The translations under genes were made by a program, and so were the position numbers. Source: Ruminococcus sp. (GTDB lineage Bacteria; Bacillota; Clostridia; Oscillospirales; Ruminococcaceae). Taken from it: a stretch of DNA of 32,013 nucleotides. The stretch is taken from contig JAFTYF010000065.1 of assembly GCA_017461395.1 (NCBI GenBank), positions 1 through 32,013 on the forward strand. Direction: 5' to 3'. Each line of letters begins with the position of its first letter. The first letter of the stretch is position 1. This document shows, in pieces, positions 1 to 6,932 of this stretch. The notes under the pieces were generated by a model, which had not been told where the DNA came from, did not search any database, and was given only the letters and a program-made list of their open reading frames with translations.

Positions 1-772
1 TCTGAACTTTTCCATGCTCGGGATCTCTCGAATTATTAGGTCCGGGAGTATCAATAAGTACAAGTGACACATCATCTGATTGTACAAACGGAATATTTCC
101 GTTGACCTTGATCGTAGATACATTAGGATCGGAATTCAGCCCGTTCATTGTATTACCATCAATAGCTGGATAAAAGCCCACAAGGTTTCCTTCTATATCA
201 TAAGCTAATGCATTCCAATCACATCGTTTATTATTTCTTATCCGAACTAATGTAGCTGTACACGCCTCCTGCCTTGTCGGCATTAGATTAATCCCCAGCA
301 TTGAATTTATCAAAGTCGATTTTCCCGCACCATTTGCAGAAACAAAATATACTTCAAGATCTTCACTCTGAGCAAGGGCAAAATCTTTTTTTATATCCTC
401 CGATCTGAGTTCTTCAAAAGGGCCATGAATTATTTCGTCAAAAACAGCTTCACTTAGTTTTTCCTTGTCGGCGGTTTCTTTAGCAGGAATCCATTTTAAT
501 TCAACATTTGATATAATTCCAAGCTCAAGTGCTCTATTAAATATCTCAGCAATATCATCATAATCCAGCATAATGCCATGAAATGTTATTTCAAAGGAGT
601 CATCATCATATTCGTTCCTAAGTATCTTTGGCAATTCCTCAATCCATTCCTGAAGTCCGTTTCCTGGTGCAGCTTTTTCGGTCAACTGACTATTATGCGC
701 TGGAGCTTTTCCTTCAATATTAATCTCAGTTTCAAGCTTGTATGGATTGTATTTGATAAATACTTTTTTCAT
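1..772 (-). CDS. Dynamin-like GTPase (partial, C-terminal part beyond the left edge)
   Basis: The minus-strand frame is open from ATG at 770-772 to the window edge, giving about 257 residues. A roughly 140-residue N-terminal region rich in acidic residues precedes a G domain. The P-loop reads SANGAGKSTLINS near residue 145 and a G3 motif LIDTPGPNNS lies near the edge, with QEACTATLVRIRN between them as a likely switch I. These are hallmarks of dynamin-superfamily GTPases, which remodel or sense membranes. The start overlaps the stop of the upstream GTPase gene by ATGA, so the two are very likely translationally coupled and may act as a pair. The first P-loop residue is Ser rather than Gly/Ala. 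The stalk and any membrane-insertion region are not visible, so the role is inferred only as membrane-associated, possibly stress or phage defence. Confidence 0.8.
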   Translation of the reverse strand, partial: MKKVFIKYNPYKLETEINIEGKAPAHNSQLTEKAAPGNGLQEWIEELPKILRNEYDDDSFEITFHGIMLDYDDIAEIFNRALELGIISNVELKWIPAKETADKEKLSEAVFDEIIHGPFEELRSEDIKKDFALAQSEDLEVYFVSANGAGKSTLINSMLGINLMPTRQEACTATLVRIRNNKRCDWNALAYDIEGNLVGFYPAIDGNTMNGLNSDPNVSTIKVNGNIPFVQSDDVSLVLIDTPGPNNSRDPEHGKVQ

Positions 773-2283
773 CTAAATCTCCGTTCTTCATAATTCAGTT
801 TTCCCCTGTTAATGTCGTCAGATAGTGTCTCTAATTTCTCCAACAATTCTGATAATTGCTGCTGACTTTTAGAAGATGGAAGCTCAGCTTTTTGGTCTTC
901 TTGATTACTATTAACCTGAGCATTTTTCTCTGTTATTATTTCAGGTTTTGATACTGAACTTTGATTCTGATACTGTTTAATTAACTTGCCCGCTCCAAAG
1001 ATCACTTTTTCAAATCCATAGAACCCACATTTTTTCATAAGAACCGTGAACTCATCATCATTCGATTTTATCTGTATCTGAGGATAGAATCGTGACAAAT
1101 CATATGCAGACCTTTTGAATTTTTTGACATAAAGATCATACTCATCCTGCTCATCTTCAGTAAAACATGCTCCGAGTTTCTTTTTCTTTAAAAGAAAGGC
1201 AAAATACGCAGACATAGGACATATTATAGGATTTTCAAAACCTATCTTTTCAAGGTCTGCTCTAACAAGGTCCATACTGCTGTCTATGTTGTCTTCCTTA
1301 GAATTAAAGACATCGAGCTTGTTTAATGCAAATATAATAAGTCTGTCCTGAACGTGTTTTTTCAGCCAACGCAAATGAGCTATTTCCTCATCTGTACCCA
1401 ATTGCTGAGCATTAAGAACATGGATTATAGCATCATATTCTCTTTGTTCGAGAGTACTCCTTGTGATACGTCCATGTTGTTTATTCATTGACGAGTTCAC
1501 GCCCGGAGTATCAATAAGACTCCATCTTTCATTTTGGTGAAAAGATAGATTAAAATATGTAGCTATGTACTTTTTCTTATCCCAGTCATTAGATAACAAC
1601 TCCTCATCATTTGCATTGATCGTAGGTTTATCGAAAACCATGTGTATATGATTATCTTCAAATGGTTTGCTATATATATAGCTCACATTACCCGTACACA
1701 CTTCCTGTGCTGTTTTTACGATTTTCTTTCCTACGATTGCATTTATCATAGTTGATTTTCCGGAACTCATATTGGCAGTTATTATCATTCTTTTGCAATT
1801 AGAACTCAAAACTTTTCGATTGTTTTCTGATTGTAGCTTTAACTCATTTCCAAACTCTGACAATTTATCGTTTGATCTAAGACTATATTTTTTTTCAAAA
1901 CATCTGCAAAACGTTTTGTATTGGCTTTTTGTGCAAATTGAAGCAGCATGATTCATGATTTCAAATTTGAGCTTTTGCTGATCAACGTTAAAAGGACAAT
2001 TGATAAGATTCAGGTCATATCTCAACAAAATAAGATTTTTCCTTCTCCAAGGTCTAAGAAGATATGAAAAGGCTTCACTTGCGGATAATTCAGGAACAGA
2101 GGAAATATCAAACATCTTTTTATACTCGTTAAGTGTTTCTGAAGTAAGCTCATTTTCATAGACGTTTTCCGCAAATGATTTTAACAAGGAGAAGTAACTC
2201 ACCTTCAATGGTAATTTTGAATGTGAAAGTGGGTGATCATTTAAATCAATTGATGTAAAAAACCTATTGGTCATCGTTTCCAT
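769..2283 (-). CDS. Dynamin-like GTPase
   Basis: This 504-residue protein has a helical N-terminal region (about 1-160) and then a GTPase domain: P-loop ANMSSGKSTMIN at 170-181, a G2 threonine in EVCTGN, G3 LIDTPGVNSS at 257-266 and G4 ALNKLDVF at 319-326. The spacing fits dynamin-like proteins. The last ~60 residues are polar and Gln/Glu-rich, likely coiled. No transmembrane segment is evident. It sits 24 bp after the WYL regulator and overlaps the next GTPase by 4 bp, so the three genes form one operon. AAGGGG precedes the ATG. Paired bacterial dynamins usually form hetero-oligomers on membranes; that this pair does so is inference. The gene is AT-rich compared with the host genes on the right, consistent with horizontal acquisition. 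Confidence 0.82.
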   Translation of the reverse strand: METMTNRFFTSIDLNDHPLSHSKLPLKVSYFSLLKSFAENVYENELTSETLNEYKKMFDISSVPELSASEAFSYLLRPWRRKNLILLRYDLNLINCPFNVDQQKLKFEIMNHAASICTKSQYKTFCRCFEKKYSLRSNDKLSEFGNELKLQSENNRKVLSSNCKRMIITANMSSGKSTMINAIVGKKIVKTAQEVCTGNVSYIYSKPFEDNHIHMVFDKPTINANDEELLSNDWDKKKYIATYFNLSFHQNERWSLIDTPGVNSSMNKQHGRITRSTLEQREYDAIIHVLNAQQLGTDEEIAHLRWLKKHVQDRLIIFALNKLDVFNSKEDNIDSSMDLVRADLEKIGFENPIICPMSAYFAFLLKKKKLGACFTEDEQDEYDLYVKKFKRSAYDLSRFYPQIQIKSNDDEFTVLMKKCGFYGFEKVIFGAGKLIKQYQNQSSVSKPEIITEKNAQVNSNQEDQKAELPSSKSQQQLSELLEKLETLSDDINRGKLNYEERRFR

Positions 2284-2307
2284 ATTAACCCCTTAATTTG
2301 CTTATGA

Positions 2308-3264
2308 TTATAATAATTCTATCAAATTACCTTGACTTCTGATCCACATATCTATTCCATCCCCAAAAGTCTCAGCAGTTATGACGAATCCTTCATTATC
2401 GTGTGAAATGATTTTTGCTGTAGGTAAGCGATCAAGGATCGCTTCCGGATTGGTACCCTTATACCTAAATCTGATTATTCGTAGTTTTCCACCGTACATG
2501 AACTGCACACGTTTACGAAATTCACCTTCTTCAAATTTATCCTTATATGGGATATCAAAATGCTTGTCCTGTACCTTATAACTGATAATACGATCAATAC
2601 GATAGATGGTTGGAAATATGTCATCAGGATTTGCAAACTCAGCATTTTTATCAATATTATCGATAAAAGCAGTAAGATAAAAATAATACTCAGAAAACAT
2701 TATTCCTACAGGCTTTACGGTTCGCTCAACACATTTACCATCCTGACGAAGATAATTAATATTGATTATTGAACATTCTCTTACAGCTATACCTATCTCC
2801 CATATATTTTCTATGAAATGTTTTTTGTGGCGAGGCTCAATGTAGTGAAGCATTTCATTTGCAATAAGTGTTTTTACAGCACTCTTGTTTTTCTTTGGAA
2901 CAGCCAGCTCGACAATCTTGTTTATTATACTCTCCATATCATCTTTACACAGAGAGCGACTTTCAAGCAAGATCTTACATATTACATATATTTCACTATT
3001 GTTCAGAAGAGGTGAATCTTCTTCTATAAGCTGATAGCTGTTACTGCCTCTATCATACACAAGCTTTTTATTTGATTTTCCTTCAATGAATTGATTTTCA
3101 AAAAACATTCTCAATTCGTCAAAATCTCGTTGTATAGAGCGCTTATTAACTCCAAAACGTTCGGCTTCCTCAGCCTTTGAAATCGCTTCTCCATTAATCA
3201 GCTTTGTATATAAATACAAAATTCTACCTGATTTATAGTTTGAATAAACATTATCTCTATACAT
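2308..3264 (-). CDS. HTH/WYL-domain transcriptional regulator
   Basis: This 318-residue protein begins with a helix-turn-helix of the DeoR/HTH_11 type (about residues 10-60, with AERFGVNKRSIQRDFDEL typical of the recognition helix). A WYL domain follows at about 160-230, including VERTVKPVGIMFSEYYFYLTA, where the W-Y-L signature appears as YYFYL. A WCX-like C-terminal part completes the usual architecture. WYL proteins are ligand-sensing regulators often found controlling prophage and defence operons. It is the first gene of the operon with the two dynamin-like GTPases. AAGGAA precedes the ATG. A perfect palindrome just upstream is the likely binding site for autoregulation. The identity of the family is clear; the ligand is unknown. 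Confidence 0.88.
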   Translation of the reverse strand: MYRDNVYSNYKSGRILYLYTKLINGEAISKAEEAERFGVNKRSIQRDFDELRMFFENQFIEGKSNKKLVYDRGSNSYQLIEEDSPLLNNSEIYVICKILLESRSLCKDDMESIINKIVELAVPKKNKSAVKTLIANEMLHYIEPRHKKHFIENIWEIGIAVRECSIININYLRQDGKCVERTVKPVGIMFSEYYFYLTAFIDNIDKNAEFANPDDIFPTIYRIDRIISYKVQDKHFDIPYKDKFEEGEFRKRVQFMYGGKLRIIRFRYKGTNPEAILDRLPTAKIISHDNEGFVITAETFGDGIDMWIRSQGNLIELL

Positions 3265-3309
3265 TCTTTTCGTTCCTTATCGTTTTCTATTCTAATTATA
3301 ATTATATCC

Positions 3310-3328
3310 ATAGACAAAATTTGTCTAT
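3310..3328. promoter_or_regulatory. Palindromic operator in the WYL regulator promoter
   Basis: The sequence ATAGACAAAATTTGTCTAT has perfect 9-bp arms around one central base. It lies 46 bp upstream of the WYL start and directly upstream of a minus-strand TATAAT at 3301-3306, covering the expected -35 and spacer (a weak TAGACA lies 15 bp from the -10). Position and symmetry fit a dimeric repressor site, most simply for the adjacent WYL protein. Binding is inferred. Confidence 0.6.
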
Positions 3329-3398
3329 CATCTATATCTGCATAATAATGGTGACAATGATAATGCTTGATGATATAATATAAAAAGAAATTATCTTT

Positions 3399-3415
3399 CG
3401 CAAATTGATATAATT
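3399..3415 (+). repeat. 17-bp inverted repeat, left copy, flanking recombinase 1
   Basis: CGCAAATTGATATAATT here is identical to the reverse complement of 4771-4787. It consists of an arm CGCAAAT, a 7-bp centre TGATATA and a partial second arm ATT, the shape of a tyrosine-recombinase core site with one degenerate arm. The exact match ends at 17 bp on both sides. Confidence 0.6.
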
Positions 3416-3495
3416 CAAGTAACTTTGTCTGTTATCCCAAATATATAGCCACTTTTGACATTGTGAGTGACGAGAATATCGACGGCTAATATACT

Positions 3496-4581
3496 TTAAG
3501 CGGCAGGTGTGATAAGACTCATGCAGTAAGCCTTACGCTCCATAGAGCTATGAACATAGCGATTCAGCGTTGTTTGTACACTCGCATGACCAAGTATCTC
3601 CGAGAGCGTCTTTATATCAAAGCCTGCTTGCAGACAATTTGTGGCAAACATATGGCGGAGGCTATGATAGCATACTGACGGTAAATCAACTTTTTTAAGT
3701 ATAGACTTGAAGCGGTTTTGAAGCGTGCGTGGCTCGATAACTCTTATCGAATCGGATAGTATATAATGATTATCATTGCTGCGGAAAACCCGCAGTATTT
3801 TCATAATAAAAGCAGGTATCGGTATATAGCGCTTTGAACTTCTGCTCTTTGGAGTATCGACAATGAGCCGAGTACCGCTATTGTTTGCACGTATTCGCTG
3901 AACAGTACGTCTGACGGTCAAAAGACTTTTATCAAAGTCTATGTCGCTCCACATTAGACCGCAGACCTCTCCAACACGCAGCCCTGTGTAAAAGCTCAGT
4001 AATACGCACAATGAAGTCGGATTGAGATTGGATAAAAGATACTTGCACAGTTTCTGCTGCTGTATGGATGTAAGAAGCTCTTTCTCTTCATGTGTGAATT
4101 TGGGAAGGACAACGTCTGAAAGTATATTACGCACTCCATGAACTCTGGCGATGTATTTTGCCATTGACTTAAAAACAACAATAATATCAGAAACGTACTT
4201 CGGAGAGAGCCCTGAACTAAGCTTTCCGTCAATAAAAGTATGAAGCATTTGAACCGTCAGCGTATCATAACGCAGTCCGCCGAATACAGGAAGGATATGT
4301 TTATCGATTTTCATATGATAATTGGCGTAGGTAGAAGGCTTTACACGCAGTTTTACAGCTGACAGCCATTCATCAAAAAGCGTATTAACCGTCAATTGGC
4401 AGGAAGTAGTAGCGGTAGGAGCAGCGACCTTCAAGGGTGTGAGCTTCGTCCTTACCTCTGCATAGGAATGACCATATACAGAGCGATATTTAGCCTTTCC
4501 ATTACTTGTAAAGCCACACTTATACCGTCCTTCCCAACGTCCGTCCTTACGCTTGTAGATATTTTCTCCTCTCCTTGCCAT
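3496..4581 (-). CDS. Tyrosine recombinase/integrase 1
   Basis: A complete 361-residue site-specific recombinase. The N-terminal part contains the GENIYKRKDGRWEGRY stretch common to clostridial integrases, followed by a SAM-like core-binding domain (about 60-155). The catalytic domain shows Arg202 in YTGLRVGEVCGL, a Lys in TPKSRSSKRYIP, His306/Arg309 in HSLRH, His332 in ILGHAS and the nucleophile Tyr342 in NRYVHS. All active-site residues are present, so it should be functional. GGGAGG precedes the ATG. It is transcribed toward the WYL operon. An exact 17-bp inverted repeat lies on either side of the gene, which fits either integration-site arms or an invertible segment. It differs clearly from the two other recombinases in the window. 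Confidence 0.93.
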   Translation of the reverse strand: MARRGENIYKRKDGRWEGRYKCGFTSNGKAKYRSVYGHSYAEVRTKLTPLKVAAPTATTSCQLTVNTLFDEWLSAVKLRVKPSTYANYHMKIDKHILPVFGGLRYDTLTVQMLHTFIDGKLSSGLSPKYVSDIIVVFKSMAKYIARVHGVRNILSDVVLPKFTHEEKELLTSIQQQKLCKYLLSNLNPTSLCVLLSFYTGLRVGEVCGLMWSDIDFDKSLLTVRRTVQRIRANNSGTRLIVDTPKSRSSKRYIPIPAFIMKILRVFRSNDNHYILSDSIRVIEPRTLQNRFKSILKKVDLPSVCYHSLRHMFATNCLQAGFDIKTLSEILGHASVQTTLNRYVHSSMERKAYCMSLITPAA

Positions 4582-4764
4582 GTATCATAAACCTCCCTGA
4601 CCAGAATCTTGACGATAAATACATTGTCATTATATATAAATCATTGCTTTACGCCTTGTATAGTTTGACGATTATAAGCTGAAATTTGTAATTATTTTGT
4701 ATTTTGTATTGATTTTGAACGATAATTGTGGTAAAATTAAACATATAATATGAGATGAATATAC

Positions 4765-4789
4765 ACCGCAAATTATATCAATTTGCGGT
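4765..4789. repeat. Hairpin/core site containing the right 17-bp inverted repeat copy
   Basis: ACCGCAAAT and ATTTGCGGT form perfect 9-bp arms around TATATCA. Positions 4771-4787 are the reverse complement of 3399-3415. Two inverted arms around a 7-bp spacer is the layout of a tyrosine-recombinase crossover site. It is followed by AATTTTTATGG, so a weak terminator role is an alternative reading. Confidence 0.55.
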
Positions 4790-4925
4790 AATTTTTATGG
4801 GCTCTAATCTTAACCTGCACTTCTTGCGTTATATATTATTGCTTTTTATGCAATATATATTGTAGCATATCAAATTCATATTGTCAATTATCTATGATAG
4901 AATGTTTTCATAGGACGGTGACGGT

Positions 4926-5159
4926 ATGAAAGAGAAATTTTTTGATAAATACAGAACGATCGGATTGAAAATAAGCTACTACCGCAAGCTGCGTGGACTA
5001 ACGCAGGAGCAGCTCGCCGAAAAAATCGACAAAAATCTCGCATTCATAGGAGCTGTTGAAGCTCCAAATGTGAACAGGACTGTCTCACTTGATACGCTTT
5101 TCGACATAGCCGAAGCTCTTGACGTTCCTGCATATAAATTTCTGACAGAAGATGAATAA
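4926..5159 (+). CDS. Small XRE/Cro-CI family transcriptional regulator
   Basis: This 77-residue protein is essentially one helix-turn-helix domain: IGLKISYYRKLRGLTQEQLAEKI includes the two DNA-contacting helices, followed by AFIGAVE and LDTLFDIAEALDVPAYKFL, the usual end of the fold. Proteins of this size commonly repress integrase or transfer genes of mobile elements. The gene diverges from recombinase 1 with about 340 bp between them, and a strong terminator follows 4 bp after its stop. The ribosome site is weak (GGACGGTGACGG). Control of the neighbouring recombinase or mobilization genes is inferred from position only. Confidence 0.85.
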   Translation: MKEKFFDKYRTIGLKISYYRKLRGLTQEQLAEKIDKNLAFIGAVEAPNVNRTVSLDTLFDIAEALDVPAYKFLTEDE

Positions 5160-5163
5160 TAAT

Positions 5164-5208
5164 ATCCCCGTTGTTACGCTCGAATTGAACGTAATGACGG
5201 GGATTTTT
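5164..5208 (+). terminator. Rho-independent terminator after the XRE regulator
   Basis: ATCCCCGT (5164-5171) pairs with ACGGGGAT (5197-5204), with additional pairing of TTACG to CGTAA inside, followed by TTTTT. The GC-rich base and T run make this a convincing terminator. Confidence 0.8.
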
Positions 5209-5292
5209 CTTTTCTCATGCAGTTGGTAACAGCAGCGATCATATTATCAATATTCTCACTATTCACATACTTAAATACCGTAAAACAGCCGT

Positions 5293-5311
5293 CCTCCCCT
5301 TATCGGGGAGG
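5293..5311. repeat. GC-rich hairpin between regulator and relaxase
   Basis: CCTCCCC and GGGGAGG pair around TTATC. No strong T run follows on either strand; on the minus strand it lies 67 bp after the relaxase stop and may stabilise that transcript. The rest of 5211-5377 shows nothing coding. Confidence 0.4.
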
Positions 5312-5377
5312 CACATTAAGTATAATACAGCTGTTTGATATTCTTGAGTAATAATCGGGAATTGTGCCTATCTTAGT

Positions 5378-5890
5378 TTATTTCTCACCAGGCTTCTTGA
5401 TCTGAGGTTTGCAATAGTTTCCAGTCACATCATGAACTGCTATTGCCAGCTCCGCAAGTTCCTTTCTACCGCTGTGATAGAGCTTTCCGGTGTTGACATC
5501 TACTGTGTTCATTACTATATGTGCGTGATATATGGAGTTGCCCTGATCTTCTTTATGTACCGCCGTTATCATCTGATATTTATCTTTGAAGAATCCTGCT
5601 ATCTGTTCAGTATATTCACAGGCAGTGTCAGGATCGGTAACGTTTTTCTTGTCATAGGAGACAACAAAGTGCATTACCGGATTATCGCCGGTTTTTCCAT
5701 AGTATCTTTTTACAGCCTGCATCTGATCATATGTGTGATCTGGATTTGTGTCACATACACCATATCCTTTTGTCTGAATAAGAGCCTCGCTCGGTTCGAG
5801 TTTTTCCTTATATCCGTAGCCTACGCAGTTGCGGAAATATCCTCTTCCGTTACCGTTATCTGTGATTCTTTTCTGTGTTAAAATGTCCAT
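5378..5890 (-). CDS. Short relaxase (MobA/VirD2-like N-terminal domain)
   Basis: A 170-residue protein covering only a relaxase catalytic domain. HAHIVMNTVDVNTGK (122-136) is the metal-binding HxHxxxN motif of MOBP-type relaxases, and PVMHFVVSYD upstream is the usual preceding strand. The nucleophilic tyrosine is expected near the N-terminus (Y19, Y25 or Y27 in the glycine-rich start). Such enzymes nick the oriT strand and lead transfer of mobilizable elements. Typical relaxases exceed 300 residues, so this is either a minimal form or a product shortened after the catalytic domain; it ends cleanly at its own stop. Its start overlaps the upstream ribbon-helix-helix gene by 13 bp, an arrangement matching mobC-mobA pairs. 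It is distantly similar to the second relaxase at 16782-17966. Confidence 0.82.
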   Translation of the reverse strand: MDILTQKRITDNGNGRGYFRNCVGYGYKEKLEPSEALIQTKGYGVCDTNPDHTYDQMQAVKRYYGKTGDNPVMHFVVSYDKKNVTDPDTACEYTEQIAGFFKDKYQMITAVHKEDQGNSIYHAHIVMNTVDVNTGKLYHSGRKELAELAIAVHDVTGNYCKPQIKKPGEK

Positions 5891-6150
5891 AATAAATTTG
5901 CCTTCCTTTCAAGATATTCCGCATCATCTTCATTATACTTCTTCATCATTCTGACTGCCTCGTTAGCATAGTCCTGAAACTGCATCGTCACAGGCGGAGT
6001 ATTATCATTCTTAGAATGTCTTAAACGATCATTCATAACAGCATTTGGCTTAATGCCGCGTTCTTCTGCCTCACGTTCAATGTCTTTGGCAGTCTCAGCC
6101 GTCATTAGTACAGTCTTGCGGACGGTCTTGAGATCTTCTTTGTTTCTCAT
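5878..6150 (-). CDS. MobC-like ribbon-helix-helix mobilization accessory protein
   Basis: A 90-residue protein whose start, RKTVLMTAETAKDIEREAEE, has a short beta strand followed by a helix, then RGIKPNAVMNDRLRH as the second helix, the ribbon-helix-helix fold used by MobC-type relaxosome proteins. The C-terminal half is charged and helical. It overlaps the relaxase gene, so the two form a mobilization operon. In this family the protein binds oriT and recruits the relaxase. The 330-bp AT-rich stretch upstream is the natural place for oriT. GAAAGGAAA precedes the ATG. Confidence 0.72.
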   Translation of the reverse strand: MRNKEDLKTVRKTVLMTAETAKDIEREAEERGIKPNAVMNDRLRHSKNDNTPPVTMQFQDYANEAVRMMKKYNEDDAEYLERKANLLWTF

Positions 6151-6444
6151 AGTTATTTTCCTTTCAATATGAATTCTCCAAGCGCGAAATATTACCTACT
6201 ATATGGGAACAATTGAATCGTACAACAGGTTCATACTTATGGAGTATATTGTTTTCTTTTCTATCTATCCATTGTAAATGATGATTCATATATGTTCATT
6301 CATATATCTCCATTTTTCATTCTACTGTACTCCAGTAATCTCCATACAGTACAGGTCGCTTCGCTCTAGGGTTATCATATAGTAGTACAATTTTGATGAA
6401 AAGTATTACAATTCCTATTATTTCGGTTTTGTAAATATATATAA
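6151..6444. other. Non-coding region, candidate oriT of the left mobilization module
   Basis: No gene is visible here. It holds an inverted repeat TACTGTA (6323-6329)/TACAGTA (6345-6351), a wide pair CTACTATATG (6196-6205)/CATATAGTAG (6376-6385), and two copies of ATTCATATAT between about 6284 and 6308. Inverted repeats directly upstream of a mobC-mobA pair are the normal position of a transfer origin. The nick site cannot be named. Confidence 0.4.
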
Positions 6445-6473
6445 TTATTATGAATAATAATTATTCATAATAA
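6445..6473. repeat. 29-bp perfect palindrome
   Basis: Two 14-bp arms (TTATTATGAATAAT and its exact reverse complement) surround one central A. All but two of the positions are A or T. It lies between the mobilization genes and the DUF960/amidoligase block, 120 bp before the DUF960 start. It could be an operator, a cruciform at a transfer or integration site, or an AT-rich bidirectional terminator. Confidence 0.6.
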
Positions 6474-6593
6474 AAGCTTTTGTTTTTGTCTTCATACAGC
6501 CATTTTTCGATTATTTCTCCGTTTGGTATATATATTATTTTCTTGATGATAGCTATTATCACCAACAAACTATACCGAAGGGAGGAAAGATTG

Positions 6594-6878
6594 ATGTCTC
6601 AACAGCAACGATATCTTACGTGCGGAGTTGACCAAACTATCCCGCTTGAACTACAAATTTTTATGTGGGATTGTGTCGAGCGTTTGCCAGCTCCGAAAGA
6701 CTATCTCCAGGTCTTTGATCTGAAGCCTGTAGGGGTACTACAGTCCATTACGCACAGCTCAGAGGTACCTGCTTACAAGATGGAATACATTATTCCAATG
6801 GAAAATCCAATCGCCGAAAAAGTCTATGTAATCGACGATGGCGACCACTCAACAATGCTACTCGCAAACGAATACTAA
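6594..6878 (+). CDS. DUF960 family protein
   Basis: The 94-residue product starts at the ATG following AAGGGAGG at 6578-6585; a longer upstream frame exists but lacks a ribosome site. Features such as RYLTCGVDQTIPLELQIFMW, DYLQVFDL and a C-terminal KVYVIDDGDHSTMLLANEY match my recollection of the DUF960 family, small cytosolic proteins of unknown function frequent in Firmicutes conjugative elements. It heads the plus-strand block ending in recombinase 2. A strong hairpin separates it from the amidoligase, so it may be transcribed both alone and with the block. Confidence 0.75.
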   Translation: MSQQQRYLTCGVDQTIPLELQIFMWDCVERLPAPKDYLQVFDLKPVGVLQSITHSSEVPAYKMEYIIPMENPIAEKVYVIDDGDHSTMLLANEY

Positions 6879-6885
6879 CTAAAAT

Positions 6886-6906
6886 GCCAGCCCCTTGTGG
6901 GCTGGC
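6886..6906 (+). terminator. Intergenic hairpin after DUF960
   Basis: GCCAGCCC and GGGCTGGC pair perfectly around CTTGT. The following TATCGCTATTT is only weakly T-rich, so partial termination or mRNA stabilisation before the amidoligase gene is likely. Confidence 0.55.
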
Positions 6907-6932
6907 TATCGCTATTTATGGAGGTTTTTACA

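Noticed and set aside
578..793. 71-aa plus-strand ORF at the left edge
   Set aside because: It is the reverse of the partial dynamin-like GTPase, whose P-loop and DTPG motifs prove the minus strand is coding.
6480..6593. N-terminal hydrophobic extension of the DUF960 protein
   Set aside because: No ribosome site at the upstream ATG, whereas AAGGGAGG precedes the ATG at 6594, and the family begins there.
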